Below, in pieces: positions 30,798-41,000 of a stretch of 64,000 bases of DNA. The translations under genes were made by a program, and so were the position numbers. Position 1 is the stretch's first letter, and the number at the start of each line of letters is the position of its first letter. Location of the stretch: positions 1,240,001 through 1,304,000 of the forward strand of contig JALJCQ010000014.1 in the NCBI GenBank assembly GCA_023091665.1. The letters are read 5' to 3'. The notes under the pieces are model-generated. The model made no database searches, was not told the DNA's origin, and saw only the letters and a program-made list of their open reading frames with translations. The DNA comes from Pythium myriotylum. Its lineage: Eukaryota; Oomycota; Peronosporomycetes; Pythiales; Pythiaceae.

Positions 30798-32801
30798 CCA
30801 ACGGTGCCAACACCAACGACTAGAACTCCGGCACCGACGACGCCCACTCCAACAACAACAGCGTCGCCCACCACACCTTCCCCAACAACGTCAACTCCGA
30901 CTACTCCTGCTCCGACAACTCCAACTCCAACCACACAAGCCCCACCAACGCCCGCATCGACCACACCAACACCAACCACGCCTGCACCCACCACGCCAGC
31001 GCCCACGACTCCCGCTCCAACGACGCCCGAGCCGACAACAGCCGCGCCCACGACACCGGAGCCCACGACACCGGCCCCAACAACACCAGAGCCGACCACG
31101 CCAGCCCCAACGACACCGGCGCCCACGACTCCCGCTCCAACGACGCCCGCTCCAACGACGCCAGCTCCGACCACGCCCGAGCCGACAACAGCCGCGCCCA
31201 CGACACCGGAGCCCACGACACCGGCCCCAACAACACCAGAGCCGACCACGCCAGCCCCAACGACACCGGCGCCCACGACTCCCGCTCCAACGACGCCCGC
31301 TCCAACGACGCCAGCTCCGACCACGCCCGAGCCGACAACAGCCGCGCCCACGACACCGGAGCCCACGACACCGGCCCCAACAACACCAGAGCCGACCACG
31401 CCAGCCCCAACGACACCGGCGCCCACGACTCCCGCTCCAACGACGCCAGCTCCAACGACGCCAGCTCCGACCACGCCCGAGCCGACAACAGCCGCGCCCA
31501 CGACACCGGAGCCCACGACACCGGCCCCAACAACACCAGAGCCGACCACGCCAGCCCCAACGACACCGGCGCCCACGACTCCCGCTCCAACGACGCCAGC
31601 TCCAACGACGCCAGCTCCGACCACGCCCGAGCCGACAACAGCCGCGCCCACGACACCGGAGCCCACGACACCGGCCCCAACAACACCAGAGCCGACCACG
31701 CCAGCCCCAACGACACCGGCGCCCACGACTCCCGCTCCAACGACGCCCGCTCCAACGACGCCAGCTCCAACGACGCCCGAGCCGACAACACCGGCGCCCA
31801 CGACACCGGAGCCCACGACACCGGCCCCAACAACACCAGAGCCGACCACGCCAGCCCCAACGACACCGGCGCCCACGACTCCCGCTCCAACGACGCCCGC
31901 TCCAACGACGCCAGCTCCGACCACGCCCGAGCCGACAACAGCCGCGCCCACGACACCGGAGCCCACGACACCGGCCCCAACAACACCAGAGCCGACCACG
32001 CCAGCCCCAACGACACCGGCGCCCACGACTCCCGCTCCAACGACGCCCGCTCCAACGACGCCAGCTCCGACCACGCCCGAGCCGACAACAGCCGCGCCCA
32101 CGACACCGGAGCCCACGACACCGGCCCCAACAACACCAGAGCCGACCACGCCAGCCCCAACGACACCGGCGCCCACGACACCGGAGCCCACGACACCGGC
32201 CCCAACAACACCAGAGCCGACCACGCCAGCCCCAACGACACCGGCGCCCACGACTCCCGCTCCAACGACGCCCGCTCCAACGACGCCAGCTCCGACCACG
32301 CCCGAGCCGACAACACCGGCGCCCACGACACCGGAGCCCACGACACCGGCCCCAACAACACCAGAGCCGACCACGCCAGCCCCAACGACACCGGCGCCCA
32401 CGACGCCAGCTCCGACCACGCCAGCTCCGCCAACGTCACCAACACCGCCAAAACCAACCACTGCGAAGCCGACAACGCCTCCGCCAACAACGCCAAAGCC
32501 AACCACTGCGAAGCCGACAACGCCTCCGCCAACAACGCCAAAGCCAACCACTGCGAAGCCGACAACGCCTCCGCCAACAACGCCAAAGCCAACCACTGCG
32601 AAGCCGACAACGCCTCCGCCAACAACGCCAAAGCCAACCACTGCGAAGCCGACAACGCCTCCGCCAACAACGCCAAAGCCAACCACTGCAAAGCCGACAA
32701 CGCCTCCGCCAACGACCCAGAAGCTAACTCCAGCACCGGTGCCAACCACTGCGCTACCTACACCAACTCCTGTTGGTACATCAGCTCTGCGCAGGGGCTA
32801 G
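30582..32801 (+). CDS. Secreted Pro/Thr-rich repeat protein, paralogue B
   Basis: Intron-free gene of 739 residues with the same signal peptide and first 70 residues as the gene at 28051. Residues about 145-620 are ten or so copies of a 50-residue block built from five-residue units T-P-A-P-T and T-P-E-P-T. Residues 625-715 change to a 15-residue repeat (KPTTAKPTTPPPTTP), six copies, which adds a positively charged end domain. The protein ends in PVGTSALRRG with no anchor. It is expected outside the cell and O-glycosylated; the Lys-rich end could bind acidic wall polymers, which is inference. Base composition is strongly C-rich on the coding strand. All five-residue units stay in frame, so length variation between strains is likely. 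Confidence 0.85.
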   Translation: MQWTRHLLRLVLVLAVVTATSEKVVAGAGGVQAEERVLVEEARTPAPTPAPTPPTVAPTTPAPTTAAPTTPAPTVPTPTTRTPAPTTPTPTTTASPTTPSPTTSTPTTPAPTTPTPTTQAPPTPASTTPTPTTPAPTTPAPTTPAPTTPEPTTAAPTTPEPTTPAPTTPEPTTPAPTTPAPTTPAPTTPAPTTPAPTTPEPTTAAPTTPEPTTPAPTTPEPTTPAPTTPAPTTPAPTTPAPTTPAPTTPEPTTAAPTTPEPTTPAPTTPEPTTPAPTTPAPTTPAPTTPAPTTPAPTTPEPTTAAPTTPEPTTPAPTTPEPTTPAPTTPAPTTPAPTTPAPTTPAPTTPEPTTAAPTTPEPTTPAPTTPEPTTPAPTTPAPTTPAPTTPAPTTPAPTTPEPTTPAPTTPEPTTPAPTTPEPTTPAPTTPAPTTPAPTTPAPTTPAPTTPEPTTAAPTTPEPTTPAPTTPEPTTPAPTTPAPTTPAPTTPAPTTPAPTTPEPTTAAPTTPEPTTPAPTTPEPTTPAPTTPAPTTPEPTTPAPTTPEPTTPAPTTPAPTTPAPTTPAPTTPAPTTPEPTTPAPTTPEPTTPAPTTPEPTTPAPTTPAPTTPAPTTPAPPTSPTPPKPTTAKPTTPPPTTPKPTTAKPTTPPPTTPKPTTAKPTTPPPTTPKPTTAKPTTPPPTTPKPTTAKPTTPPPTTPKPTTAKPTTPPPTTQKLTPAPVPTTALPTPTPVGTSALRRG
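31021..32450 (+). repeat. 150-base tandem repeat
   Basis: The word GCCGACAACA recurs at 31031, 31181, 31331, 31481 and 31631 at exact 150-base spacing, and the pattern goes on to about 32330 with two shortened units. Each unit encodes 50 residues. Units are nearly identical, with changes such as GCC for ACC at single codons. Confidence 0.9.
32455..32725 (+). repeat. 45-base tandem repeat
   Basis: Six copies of a 45-base unit encode KPTTAKPTTPPPTTP. The copies are almost identical; only the last ones change single bases. It forms the Lys-containing C-terminal domain of the gene at 30582. Confidence 0.9.
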
Positions 32802-33378
32802 AGGTCGATAGATTACCCCTGTGCATTTCTGCAACCGATGATACATTGAGCTCCAATACACGTTCTTCTTCCAAGCGTTCACACACTGAGTCGTTGGGTT
32901 GTATCACCTGCTTCAAACTCCCTCAGGCTGGAATGGACGGGCTATCCAGTTCATGCCCCAGGACTCTCTCATCTCTCCTGTAGACTTGGTTACGAGTACC
33001 GGACGGGTGGGAGACTGCGACAATTGAGTGCCTCCTGCCTCCTTCGTTGGGAGTGCCGACAGCGTCTGTTGGACACCCGAGCGACAGCCCTCGCGCGAAT
33101 CAGCGCACGGCCAGCCCCCGAGATGGCTGCATTTGCCTGCGATTGGGCAGCTGCGTGCCTCGTGCCTACGAATCTGTGAATCACAGATTCACACTCCTGC
33201 ATCTTCTCTGCTCCGCCTAGTCGAAGTGGGAGCGATAGATAGGCGCAGCGTTCTCAGAACCACCGGTGTGCACATCACAGAATCCATGATGAGCTGGCTC
33301 CAGACGGGCAAGCAGCCTTAGCTCACTCGGCCCACTCACCAATACGCCTCCCCGCGACCAAGGCTTTCCTTTAGTACC
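32802..33378. other. Intergenic region
   Basis: No coding sequence or repeat was recognised. It separates the repeat-protein genes from the subtilase pair. Confidence 0.4.
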
Positions 33379-34839
33379 ATGAAGGTCTCGGCGGTCGTCT
33401 TTGCTCTCGCGTACGCCCTGACCGTCGCTGAAGCAGCTCGAGCACTCGTGCACCACCGAGTCCACCGCCAGCTCAGCGCACAAGCCACGGTCGACATCGT
33501 CGTTACGATGCGCCAGTCTACGCGCGCGGCCTTCGAGCACCTCGAGGCGTCCACTTTCGCCGACCGCGGCGCCAAGATCTCGCACCTTGTGGCGAGCTTG
33601 GAGACACTTGCGATCAACAGCCAGCGCGACGTCGACCGCATCCTGAGCCAAGAGTCCGCCCAGCCTCGTTTCGTCAGCGAGCACTTGTCCTGGTCCACGA
33701 ACGCGCGTTACATCAAAGGCGCGACGCTGGAGCTCGTGGAGGCACTCGCCGCTCTCCCAGAGGTGCAAGAGATCCGGGAGGAGGAAGTCGTCTACTTGGA
33801 AGCTGATGACGATGGCGTCCAAGTGGCCGAGCCTACGGTAGAGTGGGGCGTCGGTCACATCCAGGCCGACAAAGCTTGGCAAAATGGAGTCACGGGTGAA
33901 GGAATCGTGATTGGCAGCATCGACAGCGGCGCCCGCGCCACTCACGAGCTCCTGCGCGACAGCTTCCGAGGTGATTACGGCTGGTATGCACCGTTCAACA
34001 AGACTTCGGTTCCCTACGACGTCGTGGGTCACGGCACGCACACCATCGGGACGATGGCTGGCGCTGGGGGCATCGGAGTCGCACCCGGCGCCAAGTGGAT
34101 GGCGTGTATGGCGTGCCCGTTCGCGTGTCCAGAGTCGGGGCTAGTGCAATGTGGCGAGTGGATGCTGTGTCCCACCGACAAGCTCGGCAACAACAAGGAC
34201 TGCTCCAAGGCCCCACACGTGATCAACTGCAGCTGGCAGATGAAGAAGAGCGAGGTCTATGCTCCGATTGTGAGCGCTTGGCGGGAGGCCGGTATCATCC
34301 CCGTCTTCGCCCAGGGCAACAGCGGCCCCAACTGCGGCACACTCGTGTCCCCGGGAGACTTCTCGAACGTGATTGGTGTCGGCAACATCGCCGTCAACGG
34401 CTCCATCTCCCGCACAAGCAGTCGTGGGCCATCGGTCAGCGGTATTCTGAAGCCTGATTTCACGGCGCCTGGTGTGGAGGTCGTCTCAGCGTACCACAAG
34501 AACAACACTGGACTCGCCGTGAAGTCGGGCACGAGCATGGCAGCGCCGCATGTGGCCGGCGCCATCGCCCTCATCCTGAGCGCGCAGCCGACGCTCTCGT
34601 ACGAAAATGTCTACGCGGTGCTCGCCGGCTCGGCTGATCGGGAGCACATCGATCAAAACACGACCAACTGCGACAACACGACGACGCTCAATTGGCCGAA
34701 CCTCAACTACGGTCATGGTATTCTGAACGCATACAAAGCGGTTCTTGGCTCACAGCAGACGCCGCTTCCAACGGCCAGTGACCCGACACCGACGCCTGAG
34801 CCGTCGACGGTGCTGCCCGCTGCGGAGCCGACGCCATAG
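33379..34839 (+). CDS. Secreted subtilisin-like serine protease (S8) with Pro/Thr tail
   Basis: Intron-free gene of 486 residues. Signal peptide MKVSAVVFALAYALTVAEAA, then an inhibitor-type propeptide to about residue 150 (VDIVVTMRQS ... EEEVVYLEAD). The catalytic triad is readable: Asp in GSIDSGARATH, His in GHGTHTIGTM and Ser in GTSMAAPHVAGA. The oxyanion Asn lies in FAQGNSGPNCG. Between His and Asn sits an insert with six Cys (MACMACPFACPESGLVQCGE onward) that is shared with the next gene. The last 30 residues are Pro/Thr-rich. Secreted subtilases of this kind degrade host or environmental protein, or process surface proteins. It lies 447 bases before a paralogue, so this is a tandem duplication whose C-terminal parts have diverged. 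All catalytic residues are intact. Confidence 0.92.
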   Translation: MKVSAVVFALAYALTVAEAARALVHHRVHRQLSAQATVDIVVTMRQSTRAAFEHLEASTFADRGAKISHLVASLETLAINSQRDVDRILSQESAQPRFVSEHLSWSTNARYIKGATLELVEALAALPEVQEIREEEVVYLEADDDGVQVAEPTVEWGVGHIQADKAWQNGVTGEGIVIGSIDSGARATHELLRDSFRGDYGWYAPFNKTSVPYDVVGHGTHTIGTMAGAGGIGVAPGAKWMACMACPFACPESGLVQCGEWMLCPTDKLGNNKDCSKAPHVINCSWQMKKSEVYAPIVSAWREAGIIPVFAQGNSGPNCGTLVSPGDFSNVIGVGNIAVNGSISRTSSRGPSVSGILKPDFTAPGVEVVSAYHKNNTGLAVKSGTSMAAPHVAGAIALILSAQPTLSYENVYAVLAGSADREHIDQNTTNCDNTTTLNWPNLNYGHGILNAYKAVLGSQQTPLPTASDPTPTPEPSTVLPAAEPTP

Positions 34840-35286
34840 ACTCAGTCACCATAGCTGTCGAAGGCCTACGGTCCACCAGCAAAGGAGTACCACGGTAGTT
34901 CTAATCAAACGTTTTTCTCCGTTTCGCAACAAGCCATAATCTTGTCTCCTTTGTCGGCTTTCCCACCGCTCAGCCTCTTCACCGAAAGCATTCGTTGCGC
35001 AGCCTTGACATGGTTCGAATTTCTGGATCCAATTGCCTGCCGTTGAAGATCTTTGGTTGATATGATTGGGCAATGGAGGGCTACGAGAGCACTTGATTGG
35101 CCGGGGGCATGTTGTATGCACACGTCTCAGCAACCACAGCAAGTGTTGACGCCACGTCCCCAATGTGTCACGCGAAAAGACGCGCACGAGGATGGGCTGC
35201 CCACAGGGACGACTCCAATGGTGATGACACGGTTGACTGGGTCCCAACGCTCGGGTTCTATCATTCACACTCGGAGTTTCCCCAGC
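34840..35286. other. Intergenic region between the subtilase genes
   Basis: The last part is an in-frame open extension of the downstream subtilase (open from 35053), but it has no leader-like sequence and is more likely 5' untranslated DNA. Nothing else was recognised. Confidence 0.4.
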
Positions 35287-37209
35287 ATGCGACCAAATAG
35301 CGCGACTGCCGTGGCTGTCGGGGTGGTTGCTGCTCTCGCTGGCGCGAACTCCGTACACGGCGCGACTGCTTACATCCACCGCAACGTTTACCGACGGCTC
35401 GATGAAGATGGTAAAGTCAACATAGTCGTCACGATGCAAGTCCCAGCAGTCAAGGTATCGAGAAAACTGCACACGAACGACCGGCAGTCTCGCGGACAGA
35501 GGATCGCAAGAATGACCGAGATGATGGAAGCTCATGCAGAGAAATCCCAGCAGGTCATTGATCGCCTCCTGTCGCAAGAAGTTGGTCGAGTTGAGAGCCT
35601 CTTCGAGAACCAGTACCGTTCCTGGATCTTGAATGCAAGGTATTTCCAAGGGGCCACACAAGCTTTGGTTGAGGCTCTTGCGCAGCTACCAGACGTCGCC
35701 GGAATCCGCGAAGAGGAGTTCTTTGAGTTTGATGAAGACTTTCCTCGCAAATTGGCTATTGAGGCAACGAACAACTCATCAGTTCAATGGGGGATCGATC
35801 GCATCAAGGCTCCGCTGTTGTGGGTTCAAGGTATCAATGGCACAGGAGTCGTCGTCGGCAGTATCGACTCGGGTGTTCGCGTCACCCATCAATCCTTAAG
35901 TGCCAACTTTCGCAAAGACTACGGGTGGTTCTCTCCTGGTGAACGATCAAGCTCCCCGCGCGATCTTGGCGGCCATGGCACCCATACGATGGGCACCATG
36001 GTGGGTTCAGGCGGCATTGGTGTCGCGCCAGGAGCCGAATGGATTGCTTGTCAAGCATGCCCGACTACCTGCACAGAGGCAGCGATCATCCAGTGCACTG
36101 AATGGATGCTGTGCCCCTCCGACACAAATGGCAACAAAAAGGACTGTTCGAAGGCGCCTCATGTGATCAACAACAGCTGGAGCACTCGCAGCGGCAGCAA
36201 GATTCACCAGCCCATAATTGACGCCTGGGTCGCAGCCGGAATCGTTCCCGTCTTCTCCAACGGCAACGACGGACCGGCATGTGGTTCGGTGCGGGCGCCT
36301 GGGGAGTACGATAACGTCATCAGCGTTGGCAACATCGCGAGCGACGGATCGCTTGCTCGACTCAGCAGTCGCGGCCCGTCTCCATCGGGAACTGTGAAGC
36401 CAGACATCTCAGCACCAGGCCAGCTCATCGCTTCAGCTAGCTATCTAGACGACGTAAGCCTTCGAGTCGTTTCGGGGACGAGCATGGCTGCCCCTCATGT
36501 CGCTGGAGCTGTAGCATTGTTGCTAAGCGCGGAACCCAAACTCTCCGTGACAGAGATTCGCGAGTCGTTGTTCACAACCGCTGACAGACGGAACGTTGGC
36601 TTCCTCGAGAGTTCATGCGACGCAACTGGCGTGTCTTCACGGTCGTGGCCAAACAATGACTACGGTCACGGGATCATCGATGTGTATGCGGCATTTGAGA
36701 AGTTAGGGCTCAGTCAACCGGCTGTACCAACACCCGCGCCGGCGCAACAGGAACAAAATACTTGTGCTTTAGAGATTGGCGTGGACCTTGCGGGGAACGA
36801 CATCGGCAACGCAGCATCTAAGACGGCTTCTCGCTGTTGTGCGCTCTGTCTAGAGAACCCGAAGTGCCGAGCTTTTACGTGGAGTGATTACAACGGCGGT
36901 ACGTGCTGGTTCAAAGATCGAGCGACAGGAACGAGAGTGGTTTCGCAAGGAGTTGCTTCGGCTGTGGTTGATCGCGACTCGGACTCTCAGTGTGTTGTGA
37001 CAAAGAATACAGATTTCCCAGGGAACGATCTCGCGAATGTGGCCAGCACGACTCCTGGATCGTGTTGCTCCATCTGTGCCGAGCGGCAGGAGCGAGGATG
37101 TCGTGCGTACACGTGGACGAGCTACCAAGGAGGAACCTGTTGGCTTAAAACAGGTGGAGGCGTAGCAACTGCATCGCCTGGAGCCGTCTCCGGGGTGTTT
37201 GCTGGTTGA
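35287..37209 (+). CDS. Secreted subtilisin-like protease (S8) with two PAN/Apple modules
   Basis: Intron-free gene of 640 residues. A leader (MRPNSATAVAVGVVAALAGA) is followed by a propeptide of about 130 residues and the S8 domain: Asp in GSIDSGVRVTH, His in GHGTHTMGTM, Asn in FSNGNDGPACG and Ser in GTSMAAPHVAGA. It shares the Cys-rich insert after the His motif with its neighbour. After a short Pro/Ala linker (about residue 480) come two PAN/Apple modules, each with CCALC or CCSIC, an aromatic core (FTWSDYNGGTCW or YTWTSYQGGTCW) and an Asp-x-x-GNDI/L start. PAN modules bind carbohydrate or protein and may anchor the enzyme to a cell wall. The ATG at 35287 was preferred because it begins the leader. 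Catalytic residues are intact. Confidence 0.92.
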   Translation: MRPNSATAVAVGVVAALAGANSVHGATAYIHRNVYRRLDEDGKVNIVVTMQVPAVKVSRKLHTNDRQSRGQRIARMTEMMEAHAEKSQQVIDRLLSQEVGRVESLFENQYRSWILNARYFQGATQALVEALAQLPDVAGIREEEFFEFDEDFPRKLAIEATNNSSVQWGIDRIKAPLLWVQGINGTGVVVGSIDSGVRVTHQSLSANFRKDYGWFSPGERSSSPRDLGGHGTHTMGTMVGSGGIGVAPGAEWIACQACPTTCTEAAIIQCTEWMLCPSDTNGNKKDCSKAPHVINNSWSTRSGSKIHQPIIDAWVAAGIVPVFSNGNDGPACGSVRAPGEYDNVISVGNIASDGSLARLSSRGPSPSGTVKPDISAPGQLIASASYLDDVSLRVVSGTSMAAPHVAGAVALLLSAEPKLSVTEIRESLFTTADRRNVGFLESSCDATGVSSRSWPNNDYGHGIIDVYAAFEKLGLSQPAVPTPAPAQQEQNTCALEIGVDLAGNDIGNAASKTASRCCALCLENPKCRAFTWSDYNGGTCWFKDRATGTRVVSQGVASAVVDRDSDSQCVVTKNTDFPGNDLANVASTTPGSCCSICAERQERGCRAYTWTSYQGGTCWLKTGGGVATASPGAVSGVFAG

Positions 37210-38030
37210 TCCATGTGGGTCCTTCTCTTGATTCCAGTTGTCCGCATCAATGTACTCTCTGCCCACAGCTTCCACTTGATCACAACTGGAGCCATCCCCT
37301 CGCCACTTTATGCGATATACCCTCTAAAATCAGAATATAGACCGTGCACTTCAACATTTGCGAAACTCCGCGCTCACGTGGTCTGCCATACGTGCTGACA
37401 GATGTTGAAGTTGACGTCCTTGGGTCCATCGATCCCCTCCTCGTGAATGTCTTTACCCGAGCAAAACACAAGCAAGGAGCCTTGCCCAGCAGCGAGTACC
37501 AATAATGGGTAATGAGAGAAGAACTGACCGCAACAACAGCGACAAGAAATGTCCGTGGATGGTCTTGTGTGTGGTTGAAATTCTGTGTCGTTTTACTCTG
37601 GAGACGGTCGAAACCGTTGCACAACGAAGAGGTTCAGCAGATCTGGGTACTGTACAGTGGAAAAAGAAGGCATGTGAAGATCGTTTTGGCGACTAGACAC
37701 ACATAGACGGGACTAGAGCGAATGCCGTTATCCTCGCATGGCAAATGGTGCAGTGAGAGGTTAACCATCTGGAAGAGCCCCGTGACCAAGGCACAGTGAT
37801 CGGCTGCAACAGTTGGGGACGCACGTGCCCAAACAGAATGCCAGTTTCGTCAACTGACCCGCAGCTGCGCACTCCTGTACACGGAGTCGATCTTCCAGGA
37901 CGACGTACAAGACCAAACGCTCGCGCGACCACATCTTGGTCATTCGCAAACTTACTCATTCCCCCACAGGAATACTTTGCACCCTGCACAACGTAGGCAA
38001 GTTCCAGCTCCCCCGACGGCGCCGGTTACC
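37210..38030. other. Intergenic region
   Basis: No coding sequence was recognised in this 821-base spacer. A PAN-like or subtilase-like relic was looked for and not seen. Confidence 0.4.
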
Positions 38031-41000
38031 ATGCGACTCCCGAAGAAACTCATCCCAGTCGCACTCGCGGTAACCGCGTCTCTGAACCAACTCGAGGTGA
38101 AAGGAGAATATGCTTCACCGTACGGCTCAGTCAAAGCCTACGGAACGCCAATTCAAACAACACCGACAGTGGTGCCATCAGCGTACGGTGCTGTTCCAGC
38201 AGTTGCTACAACAGCACCCCGAGGAAAGTCTCCGTCGCCATACACCGCCACAGCAGCACCCGTCAAAGCGCCAGCACCACCTCCCGTACCTGCACCATTA
38301 CCTCTCCCTAAACCCGCGCCAGTTCCCGCACCTGCACCCCCTCCAGCACCAGTGCCTGCAAACACACAGAAAACCCCCGACAACAAGGCTCCGGACAACA
38401 AGGACCGTGATGGCAAGGCTCCACCACCGTACGGCTCCGTGCCAATGCCTCTTCCGATCCCTGGACCAGTCCCGGTTCCGGGCCGTGCGCCAGCTCCGGT
38501 GCCAGCTCCGGCGCCAGCTCCGGCGCCGATGCCGATGCCAGCTCCGGTGCCAGCGCCCGCTCCGGTGCCTGCGCCAGCGCCAGCGCCCGCTCCAGTGCCA
38601 GCCCCGGTCCCGGCGCCGGCGCCGGCCCCGAAGACGCCTGATAACAAGGATCGCGACGGCAAGACTCCGGACAACAAGGACCGTGATGGCAAGGCCCCTG
38701 ACAACAAGACCCCCGACAACAAGGCTCCGGACAACAAGGACCGTGATGGCAAGGCTCCACCACCGTACGGCTCCGTGCCAATGCCTCTTCCGATCCCTGG
38801 ACCAGTCCCGGTTCCGGGCCGTGCGCCAGCTCCGGTGCCAGCTCCGGCGCCAGCTCCGGCGCCGATGCCGATGCCAGCTCCGGTGCCAGCGCCCGCTCCG
38901 GTGCCTGCGCCAGCGCCAGCGCCCGCTCCAGTGCCAGCCCCGGTCCCGGCGCCGGCGCCGGCCCCGAAGACGCCTGATAACAAGGATCGCGACGGCAAGA
39001 CTCCGGACAACAAGGACCGTGATGGCAAGGCCCCTGACAACAAGACCCCCGACAACAAGGCTCCGGACAACAAGGACCGTGATGGCAAGGCTCCACCACC
39101 GTACGGCTCCGTGCCAATGCCTCTTCCGATCCCTGGACCAGTCCCGGTTCCGGGCCGTGCGCCAGCTCCGGTGCCAGCTCCGGCGCCAGCTCCGGCGCCG
39201 ATGCCGATGCCAGCTCCGGTGCCAGCGCCCGCTCCGGTGCCTGCGCCAGCGCCAGCGCCCGCTCCAGTGCCAGCCCCGGTCCCGGCGCCGGCGCCGGCCC
39301 CGAAGACGCCTGATAACAAGGATCGCGACGGCAAGACTCCGGACAACAAGGACCGCGACGGCAAGACTCCGGACAACAAGGACCGCGACGGCAAGACCCC
39401 CGACAACAAGGATCGCGATGGCAAGACCCCCGACAACAAGGACCGTGATGGCAAGGCCCCTGACAACAAGACCCCCGACAACAAGGCTCCGGACAACAAG
39501 GACCGTGATGGCAAGGCTCCACCACCGTACGGCTCCGTGCCAATGCCTCTTCCGATCCCTGGACCAGTCCCGGTTCCGGGCCGTGCGCCAGCTCCGGTGC
39601 CAGCTCCGGCGCCAGCTCCGGCGCCGATGCCGATGCCAGCTCCGGTGCCAGCGCCCGCTCCGGTGCCTGCGCCAGCGCCAGCGCCCGCTCCAGTGCCAGC
39701 CCCGGTCCCGGCGCCGGCGCCGGCCCCGAAGACGCCTGATAACAAGGATCGCGACGGCAAGACTCCGGACAACAAGGACCGCGACGGCAAGACTCCGGAC
39801 AACAAGGACCGCGACGGCAAGACCCCCGACAACAAGGATCGCGATGGCAAGACCCCCGACAACAAGGACCGTGATGGCAAGGCCCCTGACAACAAGACCC
39901 CCGACAACAAGGCTCCGGACAACAAGGACCGTGATGGCAAGGCTCCACCACCGTACGGCTCCGTGCCAATGCCTCTTCCGATCCCTGGACCAGTCCCGGT
40001 TCCGGGCCGTGCGCCAGCTCCGGTGCCAGCTCCGGCGCCAGCTCCGGCGCCGATGCCGATGCCAGCTCCGGTGCCAGCGCCCGCTCCGGTGCCTGCGCCA
40101 GCGCCAGCGCCAGCGCCCGCTCCAGTGCCAGCCCCGGTCCCGGCGCCGGCGCCGGCCCCGAAGACGCCTGATAACAAGGATCGCGACGGCAAGACTCCGG
40201 ACAACAAGGACCGCGACGGCAAGACTCCGGACAACAAGGACCGCGACGGCAAGACCCCCGACAACAAGGATCGCGATGGCAAGACCCCCGACAACAAGGA
40301 CCGTGATGGCAAGGCCCCTGACAACAAGACCCCCGACAACAAGGCTCCGGACAACAAGGACCGTGATGGCAAGGCTCCACCACCGTACGGCTCCGTGCCA
40401 ATGCCTCTTCCGATCCCTGGACCAGTCCCGGTTCCGGGCCGTGCGCCAGCTCCGGTGCCAGCTCCGGCGCCAGCTCCGGCGCCGATGCCGATGCCAGCTC
40501 CGGTGCCAGCGCCCGCTCCGGTGCCTGCGCCAGCGCCAGCGCCAGCGCCCGCTCCAGTGCCAGCCCCGGTCCCGGCGCCGGCGCCGGCCCCGAAGACGCC
40601 TGATAACAAGGATCGCGACGGCAAGACTCCGGACAACAAGGACCGCGACGGCAAGACTCCGGACAACAAGGACCGCGACGGCAAGACCCCCGACAACAAG
40701 GATCGCGATGGCAAGACCCCCGACAACAAGGACCGTGATGGCAAGGCCCCTGACAACAAGACCCCCGACAACAAGGCTCCGGACAACAAGGACCGTGATG
40801 GCAAGGCTCCACCACCGTACGGCTCCGTGCCAATGCCTCTTCCGATCCCTGGACCAGTCCCGGTTCCGGGCCGTGCGCCAGCTCCGGTGCCAGCTCCGGC
40901 GCCAGCTCCGGCGCCGATGCCGATGCCAGCTCCGGTGCCAGCGCCCGCTCCGGTGCCTGCGCCAGCGCCAGCGCCAGCGCCCGCTCCAGTGCCAGCCCCG

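Noticed and set aside
24704..32749. Minus-strand Val/Gly-rich frames (GVVGAGVVG type) opposite the Pro/Thr genes
   Set aside because: They are the reverse complement of ACN-CCN repeats and have no independent evidence.
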